From contig JABSOS010000025.1 of the NCBI GenBank assembly GCA_013216135.1, forward strand, positions 1-44,598: a stretch of DNA of 44,598 nucleotides, read 5' to 3'. The stretch's first letter is position 1; every line of letters begins with the position of its first letter. Positions 24,777 through 33,455 of the stretch are shown here, one piece after another. Under the pieces are notes generated by a model. The model was not told the DNA's origin, made no database searches, and saw nothing but the letters and a program-made list of their open reading frames with translations. The DNA is from Candidatus Caenarcanales bacterium. GTDB taxonomy: Bacteria > Cyanobacteriota > Vampirovibrionia > LMEP-6097. The translations under genes were made by a program, and so were the position numbers.

Positions 24777-25211
24777 TCAAATTCTAACTTTAACCCCAAG
24801 GGCTTTAAATCTTTTTCTGATTCTTCGCTTTTCCTTTCTGGAAAAGAAATTTTCCTTCAATTTTAAAACCTCAAGTGAAGCAGGGACATCTAAGTTATCT
24901 AAATTATTTAGTGAGTTATCACTTAAGTCTAAGATTTTTATCGAGTCAGGTAAGCTTAAATTTTCTAAAGCATCGGGGAATTGGAATGGGGAGTTTGAAG
25001 CTTTGGGATTGAATAAAAGATTATGTGACAGGCTTAATTCTTCAAGACCTTCTGGTAAGACTAAGTCGGCAAATTTATCACCGTCGATGTTATTAAATTC
25101 TAAGCTCGGTTTTTTTAAGCCAGGTGGAAATTGAATGTTTTCGAATTCGTTGAAGAAGTTGTTATTGAAATTTATTTCTTCGAGTGTAGCTGGGAGATTT
25201 TCTCCTGACAT
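24777..25211 (-). CDS. Leucine-rich-repeat protein, possibly truncated
   Basis: 144 residues from the first ATG. Leucine-rich repeats: LPATLEEINFNNNFF, LPEGLEELSLSHNLL, LPDSIKILDLSDNSL, VPASLEVLKLKENFF, then a basic tail RKEKRRIRKRF. The open frame continues 11 codons upstream of the ATG with repeat-like residues (LNISSSQLTTM) until an in-frame TAA, so the annotated start falls inside a repeat. Either the gene is a 3' remnant of a longer LRR gene or it uses an uncommon start. There is no signal peptide. LRR proteins bind other proteins; no partner can be named. Confidence 0.6.
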   Translation of the reverse strand: MSGENLPATLEEINFNNNFFNEFENIQFPPGLKKPSLEFNNIDGDKFADLVLPEGLEELSLSHNLLFNPKASNSPFQFPDALENLSLPDSIKILDLSDNSLNNLDNLDVPASLEVLKLKENFFSRKEKRRIRKRFKALGVKVRI

Positions 25212-25310
25212 GGTAGTGAGTTGGGAGCTTGAGATATTTAACCTTTATTAAAATTATCAATCCCAGAGAAAAATTTTAAGGGGTCATTTTTCCGCAAACG
25301 CCAATGAAGA

Positions 25311-27158
25311 CTAATTTTTCAAAAATTGGTTACCAATATCAAGTAATTGATTAATAGTCTCAGCTGCTTTCTCGACTTTTTCTTTTTTTACAGGATCTGC
25401 TTTATTTAACTTTCCTCCTAAAACAGACTTTAAAGTGGAACCTACATTTGTAGTATCTAGCGCAAGACTAGGTCTAGATGCTGTTCCTGTTGCTGACTGA
25501 GTTTTACCATTAATTAAATTAAAACTATTAACTTTAAGACCAGGTTTATCAGCCATACCTTTTACATTAAAAGCAATATTCATCTGTTTAGGAACTTCAA
25601 ATAGTAAATCAAAGTTCATGTAATTATCAAATCTAAACTTACCTGAACCAGTTAACTCTGCAAGCTTATTCTTAACTAAAATATCTTTAAATAAAACCTT
25701 TTCCTTTGCAATATTAAACTTCGAACTAGCTTCAGCAAATTTACTATCTAAGGCTTTGTCTAGAGTGCTGGTATCTATCGGTAAAAATCTTGTGATTTTA
25801 TTCTTTTTCTTTTTTAATTGATCTAGGAAAACAATTTTTCCATCATGGAAATTAATTGAACCATGACCAGTCATAGACTTATTCATTTCCTCAGGAGTTT
25901 TACCACTAGCTTGAATTTCAAAGTGTGGCATTTCAAACAAACCAGTAATCGGGCTTACAGCCTTCGGATCAAAAGCATGCATCAATTCATCAATCTTTAA
26001 TCCCTCTAATGAACCTGAAAAATCATAACTAGAATACTGAGTGTCTAAAAATGTTTTAGAGTCAAGAGTAAACTCTAAATTACCTGAAGAATTATTCTCA
26101 AAGTCTTTATTGGTAATAGCTACAGCACCTTTGGAGATTTTAAAATCAACGAATGGATTTTTAATTAAATTCATAGTCGAATTAAAACTAAGTAACGAAT
26201 TCAATTTTATTAAATGCTGCGGATCAGCTCCGATCTTTAAATCATTTAAAGAAAGATTACCATTTCCTGAAAGTCTATCTAAAAGATCACCAGAAAGCTT
26301 AGTAGAAAACTTAATATGATCATCACCAGATTTAGTCATAGCAAGCAAAGGAGCATTAGCCGCTAGAAATTCAGAGTCCAACTCAGCTAAGTTTAAGTTC
26401 AAATCTAATTTACCACTACTTTTAAGTGAACTCAAATCTAAAGGCAGTGGACCTAAGTCACCTCTATAAACTAGCTTTGAACTATCTGAACCAAAAAGTT
26501 TAGTATTAAAATCAATCTTAGAAACTTTTTCAGAATCTTCTGGATTCTTACTAAGCTCTAAATCAGCTATTGATAGATTTAAATTTTTAAGATTTATAGG
26601 CTTTGCACCATAAGGTTCATAGTTAATATAAGCATCCACTACCTCAAGTGAATCGAGAGTAAAATTATCGATCAAATCTAACTGTGGAGCATTATTTGCT
26701 TCAGTAGTAGCTTCCACATTAGCTTGCTCAGCACCTGCTTGAGCCTGAAGCTGAGACAGATCAATGCCTTTCAAATGCACTATATGATTTTCATCACTAT
26801 AAAGTGCAATACTAGGTTTAATAATTTTGATTGACTCTAAAATCATTTTCCTTTCTAGTAAAGATTTGAGCTTAAGCTCTAAGTAGAACTTATCCAAGCT
26901 AACAGCATCTTCTACTTTTAAATTTTGAATCTCAAGGCTTGGCTGCAACTTTAAAAAACTTAAAAAGTTAAAGCGCAACTTATCAAAATCAAGAGAGATA
27001 CCAGTCTGAGTTTTGACTTGGTCTTTTAATAGAGTTTCCCAATTCTTCTTTAAGTAAAGTTCAAAAAATCCATACAAAGCAGAGACTAATAGTATAAAAA
27101 CTATAACTAAGCTTAGTATGAGTTTTGGGAATGAAGCTTTTTTAACAGCGGAATCCAT
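25311..27158 (-). CDS. AsmA-like inner-membrane protein
   Basis: 615 residues. One N-terminal membrane segment (about 12-35, LILSLVIVFILLVSALYGFF) is followed by a long beta-rich periplasmic region. The N-terminal AsmA signature (GISLDFDKLRFNF, then LEIQNLKVED and IIKPSIALY) and the C-terminal ELTGSGKFRFDNYMNFDL with VKGMADKPGLKV fit AsmA-type proteins. AsmA-family proteins are related to bridge-like lipid transporters between the inner and outer membranes, which fits lpxC in this genome. The ATG lies 6 bases after a perfect TATAAT. Confidence 0.82.
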   Translation of the reverse strand: MDSAVKKASFPKLILSLVIVFILLVSALYGFFELYLKKNWETLLKDQVKTQTGISLDFDKLRFNFLSFLKLQPSLEIQNLKVEDAVSLDKFYLELKLKSLLERKMILESIKIIKPSIALYSDENHIVHLKGIDLSQLQAQAGAEQANVEATTEANNAPQLDLIDNFTLDSLEVVDAYINYEPYGAKPINLKNLNLSIADLELSKNPEDSEKVSKIDFNTKLFGSDSSKLVYRGDLGPLPLDLSSLKSSGKLDLNLNLAELDSEFLAANAPLLAMTKSGDDHIKFSTKLSGDLLDRLSGNGNLSLNDLKIGADPQHLIKLNSLLSFNSTMNLIKNPFVDFKISKGAVAITNKDFENNSSGNLEFTLDSKTFLDTQYSSYDFSGSLEGLKIDELMHAFDPKAVSPITGLFEMPHFEIQASGKTPEEMNKSMTGHGSINFHDGKIVFLDQLKKKKNKITRFLPIDTSTLDKALDSKFAEASSKFNIAKEKVLFKDILVKNKLAELTGSGKFRFDNYMNFDLLFEVPKQMNIAFNVKGMADKPGLKVNSFNLINGKTQSATGTASRPSLALDTTNVGSTLKSVLGGKLNKADPVKKEKVEKAAETINQLLDIGNQFLKN

Positions 27159-27164
27159 ATTTTT

Positions 27165-27170
27165 ATTATA
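27165..27170 (-). promoter_or_regulatory. -10 of the AsmA-like gene
   Basis: Minus-strand TATAAT ending 6 bases before the ATG at 27158; leaderless transcript predicted. Confidence 0.65.
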
Positions 27171-27245
27171 TCGGAGATGGGAGAAATTAAGCCTTCATCC
27201 ATAGCATTTTCCTAAAAGTAACCCCATAATCTAAATATCAACTAA

Positions 27246-30200
27246 TTAGTCTTGTACCATGGCTTCTTCAAAACCCTTAATAAAATTAAGTTCACCAGTA
27301 CCTAACTTTTCAGCAATTTTTTTCATTTGCTCAGTAAATTTGGGATTATGAGTTATTTCATCAGAATTTTGATATATATGAGCAAGCTCGTGTATCAAGA
27401 TTAGTCCAATTTCAAAAATTGAATTAATTTCATTCTCATTTAAATTTTTTATAAATAATTCTTTATCCTCTGATTTTTCAAATTTATCTAAAGTCCTTTC
27501 AAAGCTTTTTATCAAATTTTGACTATAGTTTAAATTCCACTCAATAAACTGATTATCAGTAAACAGTGACTTTGGAGTAGCCCGAGCATTAAAATTTTCC
27601 ACATTATGAATATAGTTAATAGATAGTTTTGGTTCCTCTTTTAACTGTTTATTAGAATGAGTGGTAAAGTAAGATGAAAAATTCAAAAACTGTTTCATCG
27701 CTTTTTTACTCACAGAGAGCAATCTCAATTTTTCACTATCTAAATTATCAATATCATCATAGTTAAAGCTAGGAATTAAAGTAGTTCTATGGGTAGAAGC
27801 TACTCCTGCAGATTCAAGTTTATTTCTATAATTTGCAAGAGCTAGCTCATAACTTTTTTTCCCTTTTACAAGTCTAGACTGAATATTTTTAGGAATCTTA
27901 CTCAAATCAATCTTAGGATCATCTATATAAGCTTCTATTAAATCTAAAATAGATAGTTTTGTTTCATCTACAGAATAAACTTTTGCATGCATCAAATAAT
28001 TTGAAAAATTATCAAGACTTTCCACGGCTTCACGAGTATCAGTTACTGCTTCTTTATCTAAGATATTATGAAAGCTCGAGAAATCAAACAAATCATATGG
28101 AAATAAACTAAAAGATATAGTTCCTTTCTCCATGAAATCTTCTCCTAGCTTACAAGCAATTTGATCAACATTATCACATATAGACTGATGAACTGCCTGA
28201 CTCTTGGGTGCAATATCAGTCCTGTTCTTCATTAACTTAACTGAATTTGGTAACTCAATTGCAAATTCACCTAAGATATCCCAAATTTCTGGAGCTACAG
28301 ATTCAATAAAAACCTTATCTTTTTCAGGGCTAATCTCTCTAAGGAAGCCATTCTGTCGAAATGATTTTCTGTAATCTAGTAGTAAATTAATTTTAGTATT
28401 AAAAGCATCGTTTAAATTCACTGCCACTTTTTTCAAACTGCTAGTATCATTGACTTTTTCATTATTCAAGAAAATTTTGGCTAGCTCACTACTAACAGCG
28501 GAAACCTCCTCCACTAAATCTCTCTTTAAAATAGCAGTATCTAATTCAATAAAGCGTGATTGATGATTCGTTTCAATCAAAGTTCCATAATGCTTTTGCT
28601 CTTCTTCTGTCTTTAAGTCTTCTCTAGGAATATAACTTACTTCACATCTAGCATCATAAACTTTTTTAGGATTATAAGTAATATTTCCAGCTCGATCCAG
28701 GGGAGTAAGCCTATAATACTGGACAAAATCTAAATCATTTTTAGATGTTTTAAATGCAACTTTATCATGCAGATTTAACCAGAACCCCTGACCTTTTTCA
28801 CCGATTAAACCTTGCTTAGTTCCTTTATCACTTACCTTAGGGCGCAATAGTCTATTAAGAGAAGTATCAGGAGGCATCCCCTCACCGTCACGCACAGAGA
28901 CTTTAATGTCCTCAGATTTATCATTTTTTTCTTTAAAAACATTAGCATTAATATCTTTTGACTCAGAACTAAATTCATTTATAGCGTCAATTGAATTATT
29001 AATTAGTTCACGAATACCAACAGATTTTTTATTGTGAGTATCAGCCCCTCCCACAACATTATTAACTTCTCGAAACGCTCTTTCCTTTGATTTATCTTTT
29101 GCTCTATTGGTAATAGCTTCTGTAAACAACTTTAAAGACTCTTCATCTTTCAAATTATTTATTAGTGCCTTAATTGACGGTTCATCATTTGAGGATTGAT
29201 TTTCTGCTGCAGTAACCCAGTCAGAGATTAAGAAACTTGTCTGATATTTTTCTAATTCAACTTTATTAGGATTACTTAAAATATCAACTAATTCACCACC
29301 GTAATTTAAATAATCTAAAATACCTGAAACCTGAGGTTTAAGAAGTTTGTGGTCTATGTTTTCAAAATATTCTATAGCATTAACAATATTATCAGGACTA
29401 TTATGTGATAATCTTTGAACTTCAGATAAGCTTACTGAATCTAAATCTGAGAAAATATCTCCATATTGTCTATCATTAACAGTACTAAATTTATTTGTAT
29501 ATAAAAGTATTAATCTATCTTGAATTTCAAGCTTACGTTCAGTTGAGAACTTTTTTGAAAGTTCCACATTAGTTATTAAAGTAATAAGATCAGACCTCTT
29601 TTGTTCAGATAGATTAGAGTCATCTATTCTATTAAAAATATTCTCCCAAAATTCTTTATTAAAAAGATTATTCCTAATCTTATTTGTATTAAATTTATTG
29701 CCATTAGTTATCTCTAAGTCTGCTACCCTTTCTAAATTGATACTTGAGCTTACTTTTTTGAAAAGTTCTTTAGGCAGAGGAAGAAAAATAAAATTCTTAA
29801 AAATATCTCTTTCATTATAATCAGAAATATTAAAAGACTTAATATTTTCAAAACCATCCTCTTTATTCTCTTCAAACCGTTGATACCACTCTAAGTTATT
29901 TTTCTCACCAAATTTAAGTAAACCTGAATACCAGAAGTCACTTGAATGAGTATGTGGAAGTTGTTTTAATTGACTAAGCACCTCATAAACAGTATCTAGT
30001 GGCAAATTAGCAATATCATCAATTCCTTTCTGTAATTCTTGAGCATATTCTTGATGAGCACCATTTTCAATAGTAGTAAACTTATCATTAAGACAATCAC
30101 CTATGATTATAGATGATAAAGAATCACCATCTATTGAAACCCTTAGCTCATTATATTTTTCGAGAAATCCTCGCTCAATTTCTAGAACTTTTTTTGTAAA

Positions 30201-32987
30201 ATCAAAATACTTATCATTAGTTAGAGTTAAAAAGTCACCTTTTGCACTAATATCATCCCGGTAGCCTAATTGTGCATAACTAGCTAGGGCATCTTCATTT
30301 TCTGAAACAAGCTTTATTGCTTTTTCATAAAGCTGAACTATATTTAGAATATTTTTTTTTGCTTCTTCAGAGGTGAATTGCTTTATATCTTCTTTAATGC
30401 CTTCCAATATTTCAAATTTTTCATCTGTACTTAAATCATCCTCATCTAATTCATAAATTTTATCCATGAACTCATCATCATAGTCATTAAAGCTTATATT
30501 CATTTGCTCTAAATATTTATATAAACTTGAAAAGTGCTCGTGTACTATCTCAGGAAGAAAGTTTTTTTTAAACTTTTCCTTACTAAACCCTCCCCATATA
30601 CTAGAATTATCAATATCTTCTTTAGTCCTAGATTCATTTATATCTATTCGTCTAATAATTTCTGGTTTAGCATTATTTGATTTATTTGCTTTTTTTTCTT
30701 TTTTGACTAGCCTTTTTTCTGCATCATGATTAGCATCTAAAGGATTATTAATTGCTTTAAGTGCAAGTAATGAATTCAAATATTTATTAGGGTTTGTTAT
30801 TTTTTGATCTTCATTAAAATGCTTTGAGTTGATAATAAGTATTGTTTTTTTCCGATCTCTATTAAATGCTCCATCAGGTTCATATTCACTATAAAACTGA
30901 TCATCACTTAGTGGTGCTGAATAAATCTTCTGATATCCATGAGGTATTTCTTTGTAGATCTTAGTGAACAAAGAACTCTTATCAAATATTTTTTTATCAA
31001 GCAAATTAGGGTTTAAAAGTATAACTTTTTTATTTTTAAATTCTTTATCTAAATCTTTAAAAGCTTCTTGATTGGGAGCAAAAAAATAATTATTCATTTT
31101 AATATTAGTTTCAAGTTGATATTTCAAAAAATCAGATAAAGAAACAGGTCTTGAAGCTTGGCTTGGATGGTCATTTAAGTTTTGATACTCTTGATCTAGG
31201 TCTCCTATAGTAAGTGAAATATCACGCTCAAAAGAATTTTCTATTAAAATCTGAGCTGAATTTGCAAAGCGAAATTTATTATCATCACTTATATTTTTAT
31301 CTTTGAGATATGAATTGATTAATTTCATAAAATCCTGAACACTATTTTTATCGACAGCAATTTTATCTCGGCTTTCACTAATATGACATTGTGGTGAAAA
31401 ATCTAGAACAAACTCAGGGAAAGTATTTAAGGTAAAAGATTTTTTATTATATGCTAAGTCAAGATTCAAGTTTTCAATTACATAAGAATTCTGAGCTACC
31501 GAAAAGTCTAAATTTTTACCAAGAGAAGAATCTTCATCTATTAGTAACCTCAGGTTATCAGCATCATAGCTATATTCTTTTAAAGCTCTTTCTCTAAAAT
31601 CATTGATTTTTACAGGGTTCTGATTATCATCTTTAAAAAGGAAAATATCATTTTTATTTGCATATCTTGCTATTTTTTTTAGATACTTTATCTGCTCATC
31701 TTTATCTAAGTCACTTGTTTTAATATCTATTAAAGTACCCGAATTCAGTTTATGATCATTACCTGAACGTTCTATAGAAAAGTAAACCTCACCATCATCA
31801 ATAAACTTTTCAGCTGAATAGTTTATTAAATTATCACTAGTCCTAGTGTCAACTTTAAGTGAATCTTTATGGTCAGTGACTAAACTAATCCCAGACTGGG
31901 CACCTTCACCAAACTTACCAACAGATTCATCTTCTTCCTTAGTAGTTGTAAATGGTAACCAATATTTTACGGAAGTAGTCTTTGAATCCATACCTGAGCC
32001 TTCATCTGAGATTTTCACTCCCTCATCTCCAACCCATATATTTATAGGTTTATCACTTGCGTCATCAGCATTGGTCAAAAATTCAATTAGAGGTCTATAT
32101 TTTGATGCAAACTGCTCTGAAGCCTCTCTATTAGTATCAATTACAGTTCTATTAGATGTAAATTCTTGAAAACTATGTGCAAGATTATTAATCGCACCAT
32201 TTAATAGAAGATCGAAGAAATTATTTGTCTTAATTTTATGAGATTCATTTTTTACTGCTTCAAATTTCTTATCAACCTCATGATCATGTAACATTGCTAT
32301 GAGACCTAAAAGGTCTTTTTGAGCTACATTCCTTTTGCTCAAAGTCAACCCAGAATCAAATTCTTTATCTAAATATTTTCTTAGACTCTTAGTCAAATCA
32401 ACCTTAGCCTCTAGACTTTCCCAGAACTCACTAGTCTTAATTAGTTCCATTATATTTTCAGAATCATGATTGATTTCCAAATCTAGATCTTCTAACTTAT
32501 TAATTGACTTGGATAAACTAGGATTCCTTTTAATCTTACCAATGATTAATTTTTCAGCTTGATGGAATATGGTTTTTACTTCTTCACTTTGTGCACCAAG
32601 CTTTTCAGATGTCATATAAGCCCAGAAGGATTTTTCAATACCATTCTCTGCACGCATTGTTAAATAATCTTTCACTAATTGAAATGATTCCTTTGATATT
32701 TGAATAGTCTCCCTATCTTTAGCATCTTCAATTACAGGCATCTGAGCTTTTAAGTTATTAACTGAAGTATCAATATAATTCTCAGGACATAGAAATAAAT
32801 ATTTTGAGTTTTGCAATATATTCTCAAAATCAAAGTTTTGGCTTTTTGAGCTTGTGGATGAATTAATATTTACAGACTGTTCTTTCTTAATATCTTTAGT
32901 TGATTCAGTCTGGTTTGGCTTCAGCTTATCTAGAAGTTGAAGTCTAACTTTTGGTGAAAATATTTTATTTCCAAGCAGTCCGAGCAC
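27246..32987 (-). CDS. Giant protein with two GHKL ATPases and HELAH
   Basis: 1913 residues, starting at GTG (32987); no in-frame ATG is near. First GHKL module about 285-440: N-box EFLTNADDAS (about 299), G1 DEGSGM (about 329), G2 GKFGEGAQSG (about 359). Second module about 1315-1500: RELINNSIDAI (about 1327), RDGEGMPP (about 1367), GEKGQGFW (about 1398). Both carry the ATP- and Mg-binding residues, so both may be active. The roughly 860 residues between are helical and unrecognised. Near 1865 is LIHELAHIYQ with EITHNPKF after it, a zincin-type HExxH motif with a possible SprT-like third His. There is no signal peptide. Hsp90- or MORC-like remodelling coupled to proteolysis is one reading; no such fusion is known to me. 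A -10-like GATAAT is only 3 bases before the GTG, so the start is less sure. Confidence 0.85.
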   Translation of the reverse strand: MLGLLGNKIFSPKVRLQLLDKLKPNQTESTKDIKKEQSVNINSSTSSKSQNFDFENILQNSKYLFLCPENYIDTSVNNLKAQMPVIEDAKDRETIQISKESFQLVKDYLTMRAENGIEKSFWAYMTSEKLGAQSEEVKTIFHQAEKLIIGKIKRNPSLSKSINKLEDLDLEINHDSENIMELIKTSEFWESLEAKVDLTKSLRKYLDKEFDSGLTLSKRNVAQKDLLGLIAMLHDHEVDKKFEAVKNESHKIKTNNFFDLLLNGAINNLAHSFQEFTSNRTVIDTNREASEQFASKYRPLIEFLTNADDASDKPINIWVGDEGVKISDEGSGMDSKTTSVKYWLPFTTTKEEDESVGKFGEGAQSGISLVTDHKDSLKVDTRTSDNLINYSAEKFIDDGEVYFSIERSGNDHKLNSGTLIDIKTSDLDKDEQIKYLKKIARYANKNDIFLFKDDNQNPVKINDFRERALKEYSYDADNLRLLIDEDSSLGKNLDFSVAQNSYVIENLNLDLAYNKKSFTLNTFPEFVLDFSPQCHISESRDKIAVDKNSVQDFMKLINSYLKDKNISDDNKFRFANSAQILIENSFERDISLTIGDLDQEYQNLNDHPSQASRPVSLSDFLKYQLETNIKMNNYFFAPNQEAFKDLDKEFKNKKVILLNPNLLDKKIFDKSSLFTKIYKEIPHGYQKIYSAPLSDDQFYSEYEPDGAFNRDRKKTILIINSKHFNEDQKITNPNKYLNSLLALKAINNPLDANHDAEKRLVKKEKKANKSNNAKPEIIRRIDINESRTKEDIDNSSIWGGFSKEKFKKNFLPEIVHEHFSSLYKYLEQMNISFNDYDDEFMDKIYELDEDDLSTDEKFEILEGIKEDIKQFTSEEAKKNILNIVQLYEKAIKLVSENEDALASYAQLGYRDDISAKGDFLTLTNDKYFDFTKKVLEIERGFLEKYNELRVSIDGDSLSSIIIGDCLNDKFTTIENGAHQEYAQELQKGIDDIANLPLDTVYEVLSQLKQLPHTHSSDFWYSGLLKFGEKNNLEWYQRFEENKEDGFENIKSFNISDYNERDIFKNFIFLPLPKELFKKVSSSINLERVADLEITNGNKFNTNKIRNNLFNKEFWENIFNRIDDSNLSEQKRSDLITLITNVELSKKFSTERKLEIQDRLILLYTNKFSTVNDRQYGDIFSDLDSVSLSEVQRLSHNSPDNIVNAIEYFENIDHKLLKPQVSGILDYLNYGGELVDILSNPNKVELEKYQTSFLISDWVTAAENQSSNDEPSIKALINNLKDEESLKLFTEAITNRAKDKSKERAFREVNNVVGGADTHNKKSVGIRELINNSIDAINEFSSESKDINANVFKEKNDKSEDIKVSVRDGEGMPPDTSLNRLLRPKVSDKGTKQGLIGEKGQGFWLNLHDKVAFKTSKNDLDFVQYYRLTPLDRAGNITYNPKKVYDARCEVSYIPREDLKTEEEQKHYGTLIETNHQSRFIELDTAILKRDLVEEVSAVSSELAKIFLNNEKVNDTSSLKKVAVNLNDAFNTKINLLLDYRKSFRQNGFLREISPEKDKVFIESVAPEIWDILGEFAIELPNSVKLMKNRTDIAPKSQAVHQSICDNVDQIACKLGEDFMEKGTISFSLFPYDLFDFSSFHNILDKEAVTDTREAVESLDNFSNYLMHAKVYSVDETKLSILDLIEAYIDDPKIDLSKIPKNIQSRLVKGKKSYELALANYRNKLESAGVASTHRTTLIPSFNYDDIDNLDSEKLRLLSVSKKAMKQFLNFSSYFTTHSNKQLKEEPKLSINYIHNVENFNARATPKSLFTDNQFIEWNLNYSQNLIKSFERTLDKFEKSEDKELFIKNLNENEINSIFEIGLILIHELAHIYQNSDEITHNPKFTEQMKKIAEKLGTGELNFIKGFEEAMVQD

Positions 32988-33068
32988 GCAATTATCTTAA
33001 CCTAATTGCTGGCGAAAAGTAAATACTAAATCTAAAAGTTCATTTTAAATTAATCTGTTAATGTTTTA

Positions 33069-33111
33069 CCTTGAAAATTCGAGTTGTAACTCCGAGATTT
33101 CAAGGTAGAAT
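33069..33111 (+). promoter_or_regulatory. Nested inverted repeat and -10 of the TfoX-like gene
   Basis: CCTTGAAA (33069-33076) and TTTCAAGG (33098-33105) are perfect inverted arms; inside them GAGTT-GT-AACTC (33081-33092) is a second dyad almost on the same centre. TAGAAT (33106-33111) follows directly and ends 10 bases before ATG at 33122. The arrangement suggests an operator covering the promoter. Confidence 0.55.
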
Positions 33112-33121
33112 AAAATGTCAA

Positions 33122-33412
33122 ATGTCCAAAATCTCCACCATAAAGAACCTCGGACCAGCCTGTGAACGACTATTCGCCTTAATAGACATCCACACAGCTG
33201 AAGAAGTCGCTAAACTCGGTGCAATAGAGTCTTATGTAAAATTAAAACTAACCGCCCCACGCAGAGTTAACCTAATGTTTCTCTACGCAATTTATACCGG
33301 TCTCAAAGGCAGACACTTCAACGATCTATTGCCTGAAGAAAAAGAAAAACTTAAAGCAGAAGCTAACACTAGATTAGAAGCAATCAGAGCAGAAAATCAA
33401 AAAAACAATTAA
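33122..33412 (+). CDS. TfoX C-terminal-domain protein
   Basis: 96 residues from ATG at 33122; a longer frame to a TTG at 33071 would pass through the inverted repeat and is rejected. The sequence is the C-terminal domain of TfoX/Sxy proteins: IKNLGPACERLFALIDIHTAEEVAKLGAIE, given as the block at residues 7-36, then the LMFLYAIYTGLKGRHFNDL end, a helix-hairpin-helix-like fold. TfoX controls competence in gamma-proteobacteria, but stand-alone C-terminal domains are common and their job is unclear. The N-terminal TfoX domain is absent. Confidence 0.85.
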   Translation: MSKISTIKNLGPACERLFALIDIHTAEEVAKLGAIESYVKLKLTAPRRVNLMFLYAIYTGLKGRHFNDLLPEEKEKLKAEANTRLEAIRAENQKNN

Positions 33413-33455
33413 CTGAATCAGAGCTTAAGGAGCAAGCCAAATTAAGTAACTAAAA

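Noticed and set aside
33071..33121. TTG-started extension of the TfoX-like protein
   Set aside because: It is made of the inverted repeat and the -10 region; the ATG at 33122 is right for the domain.
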